Below, one piece after another: positions 12,400 through 23,559 of a stretch of DNA of 64,000 bases. The notes under the pieces are model-generated. The model searched no databases. It was not told the origin of the DNA and saw only the letters and a list, made by a program, of their open reading frames with translations. The stretch's first letter is position 1, and the number at the start of each line of letters is the position of its first letter. The stretch spans positions 52,956,271 through 53,020,270 of the forward strand of contig NC_092875.1 in assembly GCF_028372415.1 (NCBI RefSeq), written 5' to 3'. This DNA comes from Notamacropus eugenii (lineage: Eukaryota; Chordata; Mammalia; Diprotodontia; Macropodidae). A program made the translations under genes and the position numbers.

Positions 12400-13294
12400 A
12401 CAGGAGAAGTAGATGTGGGGGGGGGGGCGGGGGGGGAGAGGTTACGGGAATAGCTCAAAACCCCGCTAAGGAGAGGAGGCGGGAAGATTCTTGGCAGCCT
12501 GACGAGGGTGGGTGGGGAGGCCGTGGGTGCTATTGCAGCTACCTGGGTCTCGCCCTGTTGTGTTGTCAGAGCCGGGCATGTTAGCTGCTCAGCAAGCAAG
12601 GTAGACGTGGACTAAGACTCCAGTCCCAACTCTAGGCTTCTCAGGATCCTCAGCACACCTTGACCAGACTTCCTCTCATCCCTGCTGGGATAGCTGTTCA
12701 TGTAGCCTCCTTCCCGGTCCTCTCTGACCTCTCACAGCGCGCCTCTCCTAAGACGACTCCTGAGGAGCCTTAGGGAGCCCTCTTTTTCCCCATTTTTCGT
12801 GTTACTGCACGAAACTTCCTTAGTCGTGCCCCTCCTTTCTCCCAATCTAGGTTTCGCCGCAATCAGAGCCCTTAACCATCACACCAACTTCATCTCCAGG
12901 AGCTCGAAGTGCCTGGAGAACCTTCCCTAGGGACCCTTCCTTCTGATTTTCCTTCTGCGCGTCCTTCTCCTTCTGCCAGGGCCCAAACACTCCCACAACA
13001 TCCATTTGGTTATTTTCTGCAGCCACTGCAGCTTCATCCCTGACTGCTTAGTCCCCCTGCCCGGTACCCCCTATCCCCTCCCATCCAGTTCTTTCCATCA
13101 CTTCCTTCTTCTGGCCCCCGCTCCACCTACTCCTGGAGCATCCTCTGGCTGGGAAGAGAGAGACGGTGCCTTCCTGATTACCAGTCCCACCTTTCCCAGG
13201 AGGGAGCATCCTACTGCCCTGGCAGCTTGGATTCTCAAATTTACACCCTCGGAGTCTGGTGTGGCTTTAGCAAACTCCGGTGCTAGAGCATCAG
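12400..13294 (+). promoter_or_regulatory. Putative CERS4 promoter region and non-coding first exon
   Basis: This is the most GC-rich stretch in the window, with CpGs kept at several sites (for example around 12735 and 12855) and a G-run at 12419-12438. A perfect consensus donor, CAG|GTAAGT, follows 13294. Coding exon 1 carries only one untranslated base, so CERS4 needs an upstream leader exon; this is the best candidate. The start of transcription cannot be placed, and no TATA box is evident. Splicing 13294 to 33100 is inference. Confidence 0.5.
12464..12600 (+). repeat. Family D copy 2, inside the putative promoter region
   Basis: The CpG-bearing member of the pair with 10312-10445. It lies just downstream of the G-run at 12419-12438. 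Confidence 0.7.
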
Positions 13295-13759
13295 GTAAGT
13301 GAGACCCAGAAGAACTCGTGGAGGGGGGACCGATACTGCCCAAAGGACAGACCTTTCAGGGCCCCAAGTTCACACCTTTCCCAAGCAGAAGCAGAAATAG
13401 GAGCAGGTTAGACTTGGGTGGCTCAGGGGCTGGTGGAGGGATCATCAGCTGTGCGATGTGGGTTTGCCTAAGGAAGGAAGGTGATTATCCCGGACTTCTA
13501 AGGGGAGAGTGGACGCTTACTGATCTCACATTCTCTTAAGAGTAAAAGGAGGTCGTTGAGATTTTGTTGTGAATGCTGATGACTAGTGAAAGCTAGCAAA
13601 CCTGAATCATCTAGAAGAAAAGAGCAAGTCTGGTTAAAAAAAAAAACTCAATTAAGAAAAGTTACCACCTTAAAGGACAAGGTTAGAGATTGGTCCGATG
13701 ATTTTATTGGTCTGTGGAACTCTGGGGTGAGGAAATGGCTTTTACCAATGTAGTTCAAC

Positions 13760-13915
13760 ACCTCTGCAACTCATAGGCTTACAATTGTCTTAGACAACTG
13801 AGAGGTTAAGTGATTTATTTCTTCAGTGTCACCCAGCTAGTAGGTGTCAGGGATGGTCCTTGAACCATGTCTTCTGAACTCAGAAGCTAGATTTCTTATT
13901 TTACCCCACTCCAAT
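13760..13915 (-). mobile_element. MIR, antisense
   Basis: gaggttaagtgatttatttc, tcacccagctagtaggtgtc, then cttgaaccatgtcttctgaa follow the antisense MIR order. Confidence 0.75.
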
Positions 13916-14284
13916 GCCTCTCATTACCACTTTGAAAAGAGTAAAAGGTCACTTTTTAAAAGTACAGAGATAGACATCCTACAGACTGAAAGTCTCTGAT
14001 CCAGAGGTCTGACATGCTGATCATGCAAAGGTTCTGCCCCTTAACTTGGAGTTCAGCAACCTCTTATTGGAGTTGTACTGAGAATCAGTTTTCTAAACCA
14101 ATCTACATACCACCCACTTTTTCTTAGCTTCAAATGATCAAAGTCCTAAACTGTAAAGTTGATTTACCACCCAAGGAAGGAAGAGCAGAGCAAGAGAGGA
14201 GGCAGAGATGGTTGATGGTAGTGTGGTAGTGATCAGAAAAGCTAGGCTAGGAAAGGGATCTAGAAGCTATGAGCTTCAAATGTT

Positions 14285-14512
14285 GCTGAAAGGGACCTTA
14301 GACATCACCTGCTCCAAAATCCCTCATTTAATAGGTGAACAAATGAAGTGCCAGAGAGAGTAAGTGACTTACTTGCCCAATAGGATGAAGGTCATCACTG
14401 GAGGACCCAGAATTAGATATCAGATCCTTTGATCTGATCAAATAAGAGAATATTTATAAAGCACCTAGTGCAGTTCGTGACACATAGTAGCTGTTAATAA
14501 ATGCTTGCTCCT
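14285..14512. mobile_element. MIR-type fragment (antisense) plus MIR/L2 3' end (sense)
   Basis: 14285-14430 reads as antisense MIR (tttaataggtgaac, agtgacttacttgcccaa). 14460-14512 is a sense MIR or L2 3' end (tttataaagcacctagtgc ... gttaataaatgctt). The two abut in opposite orientation. Confidence 0.6.
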
Positions 14513-14519
14513 TTCTCCT

Positions 14520-15555
14520 TCCCTTCTGCCCTTGAATCCAAATTCAGAATACTTTCCATTCTACAGTCACAAATCTCAGAGTTGGAAGGAAGCTCAGATG
14601 TAATTGAATGCAACCTACATGTGCATGTTTTGGAGTCATATCCTTCTGTTTCTCTTTCCTGAATATCCTGTCACCATAGAAGACTTTGTTTATTTTTTCA
14701 GCCTAGTTCCTAACTTCAGGCTTTATGTTAAAGCTGGACTCTGCCCTTCTGGAAGAAATGTCTAGAATATTTATTCTAGGATCTCAGGGCATCCATAAGC
14801 TTTCCCAAAATGGTCTGATCCAGAACAAAGTTTGATTGCTGCCCCTCTTGATCTGAGCTATGCAAACTCCTGACCTGATTTTGGGTCTGAGCAGCATGCC
14901 TTGCTTCATTTGGAGTTCTAATAACCAGCTACTAGACTAAACCCCTATCAGGCATCTGGAAAGCTCTGATGATTCAGTGACAGAGGTGTAAGCTTCCTTT
15001 TGATCTGAGATTCCTGCCCAGTTATTCTAATGCAGGTTTCAAGACCTGGAAGCTGAACCTGAGACTTCCTCTGCTCCTGGGGTCAGAAACTTACAGCTGT
15101 TGCTTAATTCTAAGCTTGCCCCTTGTTCAATATATAGTCTAGAACTTTGACCACTCCTAGGTACAGGTCTCCTTCTCAGGAGACTGTGTAGTTAGCATGA
15201 CCTGAAGATATACAGTGAGCAACAGAGCTCCCAGACTCCTGTTTCTGCACCCTACACAAGTTTAGGCTTCTTTATGCTGGTCATGAGACTTCTTACACTG
15301 AAGCAGTACCTCCTACAATGGAAGGTTCCATACCCCAACTCAAGACATAGATCCAATCTACAGTGTCCACAAATCTCCCTGTTTCCCTCTTTCCACTTTT
15401 ATAAAAAAGTATCACTGTAATTTTTTATTTTTTTTATTTCCCAATTAGAATTCATCCTGGTATGTTTTCCAGATGATTAGAGGAATTATGCGGCTGAGGG
15501 AGAGAAGAGCTTAGTCTTACTTTTCTGCCACTCTGCTGCTGTGATTCCCAAGGTC
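14520..15555. other. No recognised feature
   Basis: About 1 kb without coding or repeat signature that I can name, apart from a T/A-rich run at about 15420-15440. Confidence 0.5.
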
Positions 15556-15559
15556 ATAT

Positions 15560-15745
15560 GATTTAGACCTTGAACAGATGTCAGAGAATATCTGGTTCAA
15601 TTTTATTATAGACGAGAAAATTCAGGACCAGAGAGGAAAAGTTCTGTCATACAGCCAGTTAGTGGGAGGCTTTAGTTTTGAGCCAGAGGCCCTTGATTCC
15701 AAATTCAGAGCTCTTTCCTTGCTACCACATTGCCTGTTCTTCATC
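15560..15745 (-). mobile_element. MIR-like fragment, antisense
   Basis: tattatagacgagaaaattc, gtcatacagccagttagtgg and ccttgattccaaattcagag follow the antisense MIR pattern. An open frame over 15578-15799 is a by-product. Confidence 0.6.
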
Positions 15746-15799
15746 AGCATATCTTTCTTGAGAACCTTCAACAATATCTTGCATCTTCTTCGCTTTTAG

Positions 15800-16680
15800 A
15801 GTCTCTGTCCAAGGATTAGACCCATCTTTTCTGTGAATTCTTTTAAATAAGCTCTTTGTAAATCTTGGAACACTTCAGAGTATGGTCTACATTCCCCTGC
15901 TTAGTTATTTATACTCAAGGAAGACATGGACCCCTCCTTCTCGGGTTCCTGTCACTTCTACTTCAATTTCTAAACGCTTCTTGTTGAAAGAATTGTGTTT
16001 AAGTGTCCTTGCCTAATTTTCACAGCTCTAGAGAGGGCAACTGCTGGAGAGACAGGAAAAGTTTAGGGCTTAATCCTATAGGCTGGATCCTGAGACCCTT
16101 GTGCCTGTACCTTTACCTAAAAATGCTGAAAATAAGGAGTACCCACAGTAACACCAGTAATCTACCATTTCATTGTCACCCATTCTCCTCCCATTCCAAG
16201 TCCAAAACATCTATTGAATCCTGTAGACTATTGAATTATCAGCCTGTTGGCTGAACTTGTCTCTGTGCTTCAAAGCCTTTTCATCACTGCTTTTTCTCCC
16301 ATAACTCCTAACACATTTGTCATAAATGTGGGATTAAAATATTCTTTATCACCTATTGCCATTTTCAGACTCCCCTTCTGGTACCATTATGCAGCCACCT
16401 CTCCTTCTTTGAGGTTCATTCCATCCAAAATTATCCAATCCATTTCCTAGTGGTATTATCTAACAGTCCTTGGTTTATTCACTGACTCCTTTCTCAAAGA
16501 TCTCAGTACCTGGCTTACAATCTACCTCTCCCACACAACTTCTATCTTTACACAAGTAAATTTCAACATGTGTTAATGTTCTCCAAATCCCCTAGCCTCA
16601 CAGTTTCTCAAATCCCATGACCTACTCTTCCATGCCTCTCCCCCAACATACCATACACACACACAAAACACACACATAAA
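15800..16680. other. Pyrimidine-biased, possibly L2-derived; ends in a CA repeat
   Basis: The text resembles decayed sense L2 (short ccatt/ctcct words) but I cannot anchor it. A (CA)n tract with interruptions lies at 16648-16676. Confidence 0.35.
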
Positions 16681-16689
16681 TGGTTACAC

Positions 16690-17335
16690 CCTTGATCTTG
16701 CATCATCCATGAGTGCCATACTGCCATGATAAATGATCTTGAAATTCCTTTATTCCATCACAATCTCCTGTCATTCCATCTCTTCCAATGCCTCACCTTT
16801 CCTTAAAACTTTCTTTGTGCGCATCTCCAGTTCCTTCAGTCCTCAGTACTTCCCTGAGTCATCACCTCTGCTTTGGTCTCACTTTCTGATCTTCATAATC
16901 TTGACCCCATAGTTCAAAAGTACTGTCCTTTCTTCACAAGTCCCTTGGCCTCTTGTCCTATCTATGCTCATGCTTTGCTGAGTCCCAACCCTGAATTACC
17001 TTCTGTCGCCTCTGCTCATAGTCCTTTATTGCTGAAGGGAGCAGGAAGGAACTATTCAAGTATTCTCACTAGGTCTACTACAAATTTATGTTTCCTAAAT
17101 TCAACTAAGATCTCACTGAACCTAGTAAAGATTTTAGCTTAAACAGGCCAAGGTCTCCCACTGCATCAGGAGTCTTCATCTATACTTTGCCACTGGACCC
17201 AGATGACTCTGGAGGAGATAGAGTGACTGATGACTTTGCACAGTCCTTTCCCACTTAATTCCAATTCACTTCCAAGTCATGGCATCACCTTTCTGATGTA
17301 TGGTCCTCTTCAAGAACAAATGACAAACTGCAATA
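16690..17335 (+). mobile_element. RTE-tailed retroposon (LINE/SINE 3' part), sense
   Basis: 16690-17335 is homologous to 25145-25790 on the opposite strand. Both carry a conserved block readable as MVSLSDLHNLDPIV (16873-16914; minus 25601-25560) and end in the RTE-like tail (caaggtctcccactgcat, ccaattcacttccaagtcat, tggtcctcttcaagaac). Probably a longer RTE-family copy that supplied SINE tails, or a compound SINE. Confidence 0.6.
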
Positions 17336-17349
17336 AGATCTTGCTACTC

Positions 17350-17500
17350 AGTAAGCATTCATTAAATATTTGTCTGCCAACCACTGCGCTATGTGATGGA
17401 AATGCAAAGAGAAAGAAAAAACCAATCCCTGCTCTCAGGCTTTCTAATGCAAGATACAACATATGTAAATCAATATCTTTTAAGATATATACTGAATAGA
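17350..17500 (-). mobile_element. L2 3'-end fragment, antisense
   Basis: gcattcattaaatatttgtc, tgatggaaatgcaaagag and aatccctgctctcaggct are the antisense L2 3'-end word order. Confidence 0.6.
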
Positions 17501-17539
17501 TGGATAGTAACTTTTTTGACATGAAACTCCCCTTTTAGG

Positions 17540-18650
17540 GTATATTTTATTTTATTTTTATTTTTGTTTTTTATTTTTTATTTTTTTCTGTTTTTTGCAA
17601 CATTTACTTTCATAAGATTTTGAGTTCCAAATTTTTTCTCCCACATTCCCTTCTCCCTCCCTAAGAAGGCAAGCAATCTTATATAAGCCATATATGTGCA
17701 GTCATATTAAACATATTTCCACATTAGACATGTTGTGAAAGAAGAATCAGAACAAAAGGGGGAAACCACAGGAAAGAAAAGACAAAAAAAGTAAAAATAA
17801 TATGCTTCTATCTCCATTCAGACTCTATAGTTCTTGCTCTGGATGTGGTTAGCATTTCCATCATGAATCTTCTGGAATTGTCTTGGATCATTGTATTGCT
17901 GAGAAGAGCTAAGTCTATCAAAGTTGATCGTTGTACAATGTTGTTGTTGCTGCGTACAATGTTCTCCTGCTTCTGCTCACTTCATTCAACATTAGTTCAT
18001 GTAAGTCTTTTCAGGTCTTTCTGAAATCTGCCTGCTCATCATTTCTTATACAACAATAGTTTTCCACTACATTCATATGCCACAACTTGTCCAGCCATTA
18101 CCCAATTGATGGACATCCCATTAATTTCCGATTCTTTGTCACCACCAAAAGAGCTACTATAAGTGATTTTGTATATGTCGCTCCTTTTCTATGATCTTTT
18201 AGGGCTACAGACCTAGTAATGTTATTGCTGGATCAAAGGGTTTGTACAGTTTTATAGCCCTTTAGGCACAGTTCTAAATTGCTCTCCAGAATGGTTGGAT
18301 CAGTTCACAACTCCACCAACAATACATTAGTGTTCCAATTTTCCCACATCTTCTTCAACATTTATCATTTTCCTTTTCTGTCATATTAGGCAAAGATAGA
18401 TGTGAGGTGGTATCTCTGAGTTGTTTTAATTTGCATTTCTCTAACCAATAGCAATATGGAAATTTTTTCATATGATTATAGAAAGCTTTAATTTCTTTAT
18501 CTGAAAACTGTCTATTCTTATCCTTTGACCATTTTTCAATTGGGGAATGGCTTGTAGTCTTATAAATTTGACTCAGTTCTCTATACATTTTAGAAATGAG
18601 GTCTGTATCAGAAACACTGGGAGTAAAAATATTTTTTTTCAACTTTCTGC
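17540..18650 (-). mobile_element. LINE-1 3' end, antisense (3'UTR and ORF2 C-terminus)
   Basis: The minus strand runs from ORF2 C-terminal sequence (SDTDLISKMYRELSQIYKTT, within 18640-18560) to the 3'UTR at 17540. ORF2 is broken by stops. It is 5' truncated and is the cleanest antisense 3'UTR in the window, useful as a reference for the interrupted copies. Confidence 0.85.
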
Positions 18651-18654
18651 CTGG

Positions 18655-18885
18655 TGGAAGGTAACTTTTGAAGAGATATATGACACTAGTAGCTAGAGGT
18701 GGATGGGGTAGAAAAGCTCCCTGGAGGAAATAGTGTTTGATCTAAATCCTAAAGGAAGTTATGGATTCTGAATTGGAAGTTGGGAAGGAACTCATTTCAG
18801 GCATGAGCAACAATCATTCTAAGGCATTGAGACAAGAAATGAAATGCTATATCCCAGGAACAGTAAGTAGGGAAGGTAAATCTTC
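18655..18885 (-). mobile_element. L2 fragment, antisense
   Basis: ctccctggaggaaatagtgt, aaatcctaaaggaagtta and cattctaaggcattgaga follow antisense L2 text as seen at 20440-20580. Confidence 0.55.
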
Positions 18886-18889
18886 TATA

Positions 18890-19810
18890 TACCTTTTTAA
18901 TTGCCTCTCTAGGGCATTCTCCAAAAACAACTATTTATTTCAGCCATTCTCCTTTTTCCTCAAGCCTCTCATATTATTGTCTCCTCCACTCTCTCAGTTG
19001 AGGATTTCAACTCATATGTTGCTGAGACAATAGAGTTATGTTGCCATAAACTCCCTTAAACCCCCAGATATTATTCCCTCCTTTTTTCCAGCCTCTGATG
19101 AACAGGCAGACCTTCTACTTGCCAAGGCCAACTCTTCAACATATACCTGGATCCCAATTCCTCTTATCTTCTCCAGAAGATTACCCTCACCATCCTCTCC
19201 ACCTCTCTCTATTTATTGTTTCCTTCTCTGCTGCCTATAAACCCACTCAGGTCTTCACCATGTGTTCATTACTTCTAGTTTCTCTGTTATGTATCTTGTT
19301 TCAACACAGGTGGTTGTACATCATCTCATACATTAGGATGTGAGCTCCTTGAAGGCAAGAACTAGCTTATTTTTGTTTCTCCAGTGCTAGATGCTTAATA
19401 AATTATTATTGACTCTACTTAACACAAAAGCTCCTCATTTGGCTTTACCATTGCCTCAGGCTATCATCTTATATCTCTCCTTTGTCTTCCTCAGTCACTG
19501 TCCTTGAAAAACCTGTCTAAACTCATTGTCTCCTTTTATTTTCCTTTCATTTCTCAACCCTTTACAATCTGGCTTCCAACTTCTTCAAGCAGTAGAACTA
19601 CTCTTTCCAAAGTTAACAGTAATCTTTTTGTTACCAAATCTAATGACCTTTTCACAATTCTCATCCTTCTTGGCATCTCTGCAGCATTTGACACTGTTAA
19701 ACATTCTCTCTTCCTAACTGCTCTCTTCCCAAGCTTTTCATGACTTTGTTTTCCCTTGGCTTTCCTCCTGCCCTAGTGATCACCTCTCATTCTTCTTTAC
19801 TGGATCTTTA
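18890..19810 (+). mobile_element. L2 LINE, sense, composite
   Basis: Reads as sense L2. A 3'-end signature lies at 19330-19412 (gtgagctccttgaaggcaag ... gcttaataaattatt). Reverse-transcriptase sequence with ISAAFDTVKHSLFL lies at 19674-19715, the L2/CR1-clade AAFDTVDHS motif. At least two fragments are joined. Confidence 0.75.
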
Positions 19811-19949
19811 ACCAAGGCATTATCAATAACTATTGGGTGTATAAGACTGCCTTGTGCCATTTTCTTTCTTCTCTTTACACTCTCTCTTCATGATGTCTTC
19901 ATTTTTCATAGATTGTCTTTTCAATGGTAAATACTAGAGGTGATATAGG

Positions 19950-20240
19950 AAAACAAGTTCTTTAATTGGTGGAGCTTTGATCCACCAATTTTTGGGAAAA
20001 AATTAGGAACTATGTCCCAAAAGCTATTAAACTCTATATATCCTTCAACCCAGTTATACTGCTACTATGTCTATTCCCCCCCAAAAAAGATTATACAACA
20101 AGGGAAAGGACCTACATATTCAAAAATATTTAAAGTATCTCTTTTTGTGATGGCAAATAATTGGAAATTGAGAAGTCCTATCAAATTCACAATAATTGAA
20201 CAAGTTATGATATGAGAATGTTACAGAATACTATTATGCT
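19950..20240 (+). mobile_element. LINE-1 3' fragment, sense
   Basis: aagggaaaggacctacatat, aaatatttaaagtatctctt and gaatactattatgcttaaga match the ORF2 C-terminal end as at 34550-34700, with many substitutions. Confidence 0.75.
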
Positions 20241-20241
20241 T

Positions 20242-21775
20242 AAGAAATGATGACTCAGTCATTATTAAGTGCCTACTGTGTACTAGGTACTGTGCTAAGT
20301 ATTGAGGATATAAAAGGAAACAAAACACAATCCCTGCCCTCAAAAAGCTCACAATCTAATGGGAAAACAATAAGCAAACAAATATGTACAAAATAGTGTA
20401 CACAGGAATAATTAAAGAGGGAAAATATTTGAATTAAGAGTGGTTGGGTAGTCTTCCAGCTGATGGGAATTTAGTTGGGACATGAAGGAAGCCCAAAAAG
20501 TCAGAAAAGGTGGAGATAAGAAGGAAGAGCATTCCAGGCATAGAGCACAAAGAAAATACCTAAAACTAAGAGATGGAACATTTTGTTTGTGCAGCAACAA
20601 GGAGTCCCATGTTACTGGATCAAATAGTATGTTTTGGGGAAGAAGATATTAGAAGACTGGAAAGGTAGGAGGGTACTAGATGATGAAGGGCTTTGAATGG
20701 CAAATGGAGGTTTTATCTATTTACTTCAGGAGGCACTGAAGTTTACTAGAGGTTAGGGGGGAGGATGGAAAGTTACATGCTCAGACCTGAGCTTTAGAAA
20801 AAATCACTTTGGTGGCTGAAAGGAGGGATTGGATTGAAGTGGGAAAATACTTTGAGCAGGCTGACCCACCAGCAGGCTAGAGCAATAGTCCAGGTGTGAG
20901 GTAAAAAGAAGCTACAGCAGAGTAGAGGCAGTGTCAGAGGAGGGAAAGGAGTGTATTGGAGAGATGTTGCAAAAGTGAAATCAACAGAGCTTAACAGCAC
21001 ATTTTATGTGCAGTGTGAGAGATTGTGGGGTATAGGCGACACCTAGGTTGTCATTAGGCTGCCTAGGGCAAGGGTGGGGAACCCTCTAGATTTGTTCCAT
21101 GGAGTTTGGATTCAGTCAAAGGGCTGCACTTGAGAACCTAAAGGGCCATATGTGGCCTCAGGGTTACAGGTTCCCCACACCAGGTCTTGGGGCATTGAAA
21201 GGATGATGGTGCTTTCTACAAGGAAGAGAATGATTTTGGTTTTGGAAATACTGAGTTTAAGATGTCCACTCTGCATCCAGTTTGAGATTTCTGTAAAGTA
21301 GTTGGAAATGTAAGATTGAAAATTAGTAGAAATTAAAGGATAGGTAGATCTGAAAATCATCTGTGTGGAGATAGTAATTAAATCCATGGGAAGTGATAAA
21401 ATGATAAAGTGAAGTAATACAGAGGGAGAAAAGAAGGCCCAGCACTGTGGGACACCTATGGTTAGAGGGTGTATCTGGAAGAGGATCTAGCAAAGGAGAC
21501 AGAGCCAGAAAGAGAACCAGGAGAGAGTAATGGCCCTGAAACTTAGAGATAACACAGCATCAAAGAGAAGGGAATGATAGCAGTGTCAAAAACTGCAGAG
21601 AAGTCAAGGAGAATGAGGCTTGAAAGAATACTAAGAGATCACTTATAACTTTGGAGAGAGCAGTTTTAATGAAATGTTGAGGAAAGAAGCCAAATTGTAA
21701 GGGGTTAAATTGAAAACAAGAGGAGAGAGAGAGTGGAGACACCTATTGCATTACCACCTGCTCCATAGGCATTTT
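20242..21775 (-). mobile_element. L2 LINE, antisense, about 1.5 kb
   Basis: Starts with the antisense 3' end (tattaagtgcctactgtgta ... cctgccctcaaaaagctcac) and reaches the reverse-transcriptase motif (antisense of AAFDTA at about 21575-21600). A hAT MITE interrupts it. This is one of the longest L2 pieces here. Confidence 0.8.
21069..21183. mobile_element. Non-autonomous hAT-type DNA transposon (MITE)
   Basis: 115 bases with terminal inverted repeats caagggtggggaacc and ggttccccacaccag, internally palindromic around the gggccatatgtggcc segment. It sits inside the antisense L2. The flanks gcctaggg and gtcttggg could be a decayed 8-bp TSD, as hAT elements make. Confidence 0.7.
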
Positions 21776-21779
21776 AATT

Positions 21780-22305
21780 GTTTGTCCTGCTAGGTATCTC
21801 AAAATTACTGTGTTCAAAACAGATCTTTTCATCTCCCCCACCTTACCCACACACAAACCTATCCATTTTCTGAACTCTACGATTTCTGTCCCTTTCTGGC
21901 AAAGAACTACTGTTCTTCCAGTTACCCAGTTCTAAAACCTCAAAGTCATCTTATTCTTCCTCCGCCATGTGTCTTGAGGCTCTTGAATGCCAATTAGAGG
22001 ACAAAGAAAGACAAGAACTAATGATCTTCTGGTAAGTAGGGAGAGCAGTCAGAATTTTGTAGTGACTGGCAATGAGGACACAATATTTTTATTTCTAGAA
22101 AGTAGGGAATAAAAAGGGCTAGTAAGAAGTTGACCAAATACTCAAGGTAAGTGTGGAGATAGTAAGACACCTGGGTGCCTTTGATGAGTTGAGTCACCAT
22201 GTCAAAAAGAACTACTTCCTTAGGCACTGAAAGAATTTGCAGATGTAATTGTTGAACTATCATCAATGATAATATTCCCTCCTTCAACCCCTACAGAGAT
22301 CCATC
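21780..22305. other. No clear feature; possible L2 scrap
   Basis: The minus open frame 22018-22287 has no recognised similarity. The phrase around 21930-21960 (cctcaaagtcatcttattct) recalls L2 3' text but is short. Confidence 0.35.
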
Positions 22306-22309
22306 CCTT

Positions 22310-23060
22310 AGAATGAAGAATAAGAAAGAAAGAGGATGTGTGGGGAGGGGGAGCAATTTAGCAAAAATTAACCAGCACCTGTGCATCAATCAAGTCTGAC
22401 AGTTTAGGTAGTGTCCCACATCCAATCTTCCCAACTCTGCAAAGAAAATTTACATTCTCATTTCTCTTGCTTGAAGTCAAGGTGAGTCATTATGATTACA
22501 CAGTGTTCAATTGTGGTTTTTTGTTGTGGTTGCAGTTTTTTCCATTGATGTTGCTCTAATCATTGTAGATATATTGCTTTCCTGACTATGTTTATCTCAC
22601 TTTGCATCAGTTCATAAAGTTCTTCCTGTGCCTCTCTTTATTTTTGATTAGCTATTCCTTAGTTATCCACCATCTACTTTGTTTTCAATTCCATACTACT
22701 ACAAAATGTGTTCCTATTAATGTTTCAATGCCTGTGGGACCTTCCATTCTGTCTTCAACCTCTCTGGGGTGAAAGGGTATAGGAGTCATGATCATTTTCA
22801 TAATTAAGCATAATAGCAAATTGTCTTTCAGAATGGTTAGACCAATAGTCACCCATTAATGTGCTTATTTTTCCACAACCCCTCTACCATTGACTAATTC
22901 CATCTTTGCCAGTTTTCTTAGGGGGGACGAAATTTCATATTGGTTTTGGTTTGCATTTGTCTTATTGTTAAAAGTGATTTGGAGCAATCTTTTCTATAGT
23001 TGTTAATAGTTTGCAATTTTTTGAGAACTAGCTTTCCATCTCCATTGATGGCCTGACTTG
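22310..23060 (-). mobile_element. LINE-1 3' region, antisense (older family)
   Basis: 22310-22500 resembles the 3'UTR type at 2345. 22500-23060 follows antisense ORF2 C-terminus (tttgcatcagttcataaag, agaatggttagaccaatag, cattgactaattccatc). Strongly decayed. Confidence 0.65.
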
Positions 23061-23224
23061 CTCCTGAAACTAGGCTGGCTCTTTGTGATCACCCTTTCGT
23101 GATCTATATGGACACCAATCTGTTTTCATTTTTAATTTTAATGTAATTATATTGACATATTTTGTTTTTATGTCATTTAGGTTTTCTACTATAGTCCTCG
23201 CCACAACCTTTCTTTGAGAATCTT

Positions 23225-23450
23225 CCATAATAGTAAAGAATGATAGAATGAAAAAGGAAAAAAATGGCAAAACTAACGCAGCAAAAAAGAGCCTGACATT
23301 TATGCAGTATTCCATACTCATAGTCCCCCATCTCTGCAAAGAAGGGGAAAGGAGATGTCTTCTCATAGCTCTTTTCTGGGGCCAAGCTTTGTCATATCAT
23401 TTTGCAGCTTTCCAGTTATTTGTTTTGTTATTTGTCATGCAGATTTAGGA
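23225..23450 (-). mobile_element. L1-type 3'UTR fragment, antisense
   Basis: Shares atgcagtattccatactcat and tctctgcaaagaagg with the 22310-22500 block, as a second copy. Confidence 0.5.
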
Positions 23451-23559
23451 CAGAAGGTGAACAGCATGCAGCAACACTATGGTTAGAATGGTTTTTGGAT
23501 ACTCACAGCCTGGTGTATCACAGGAGAATATGAACAGAAGACGGGCAACATAGTTATGT

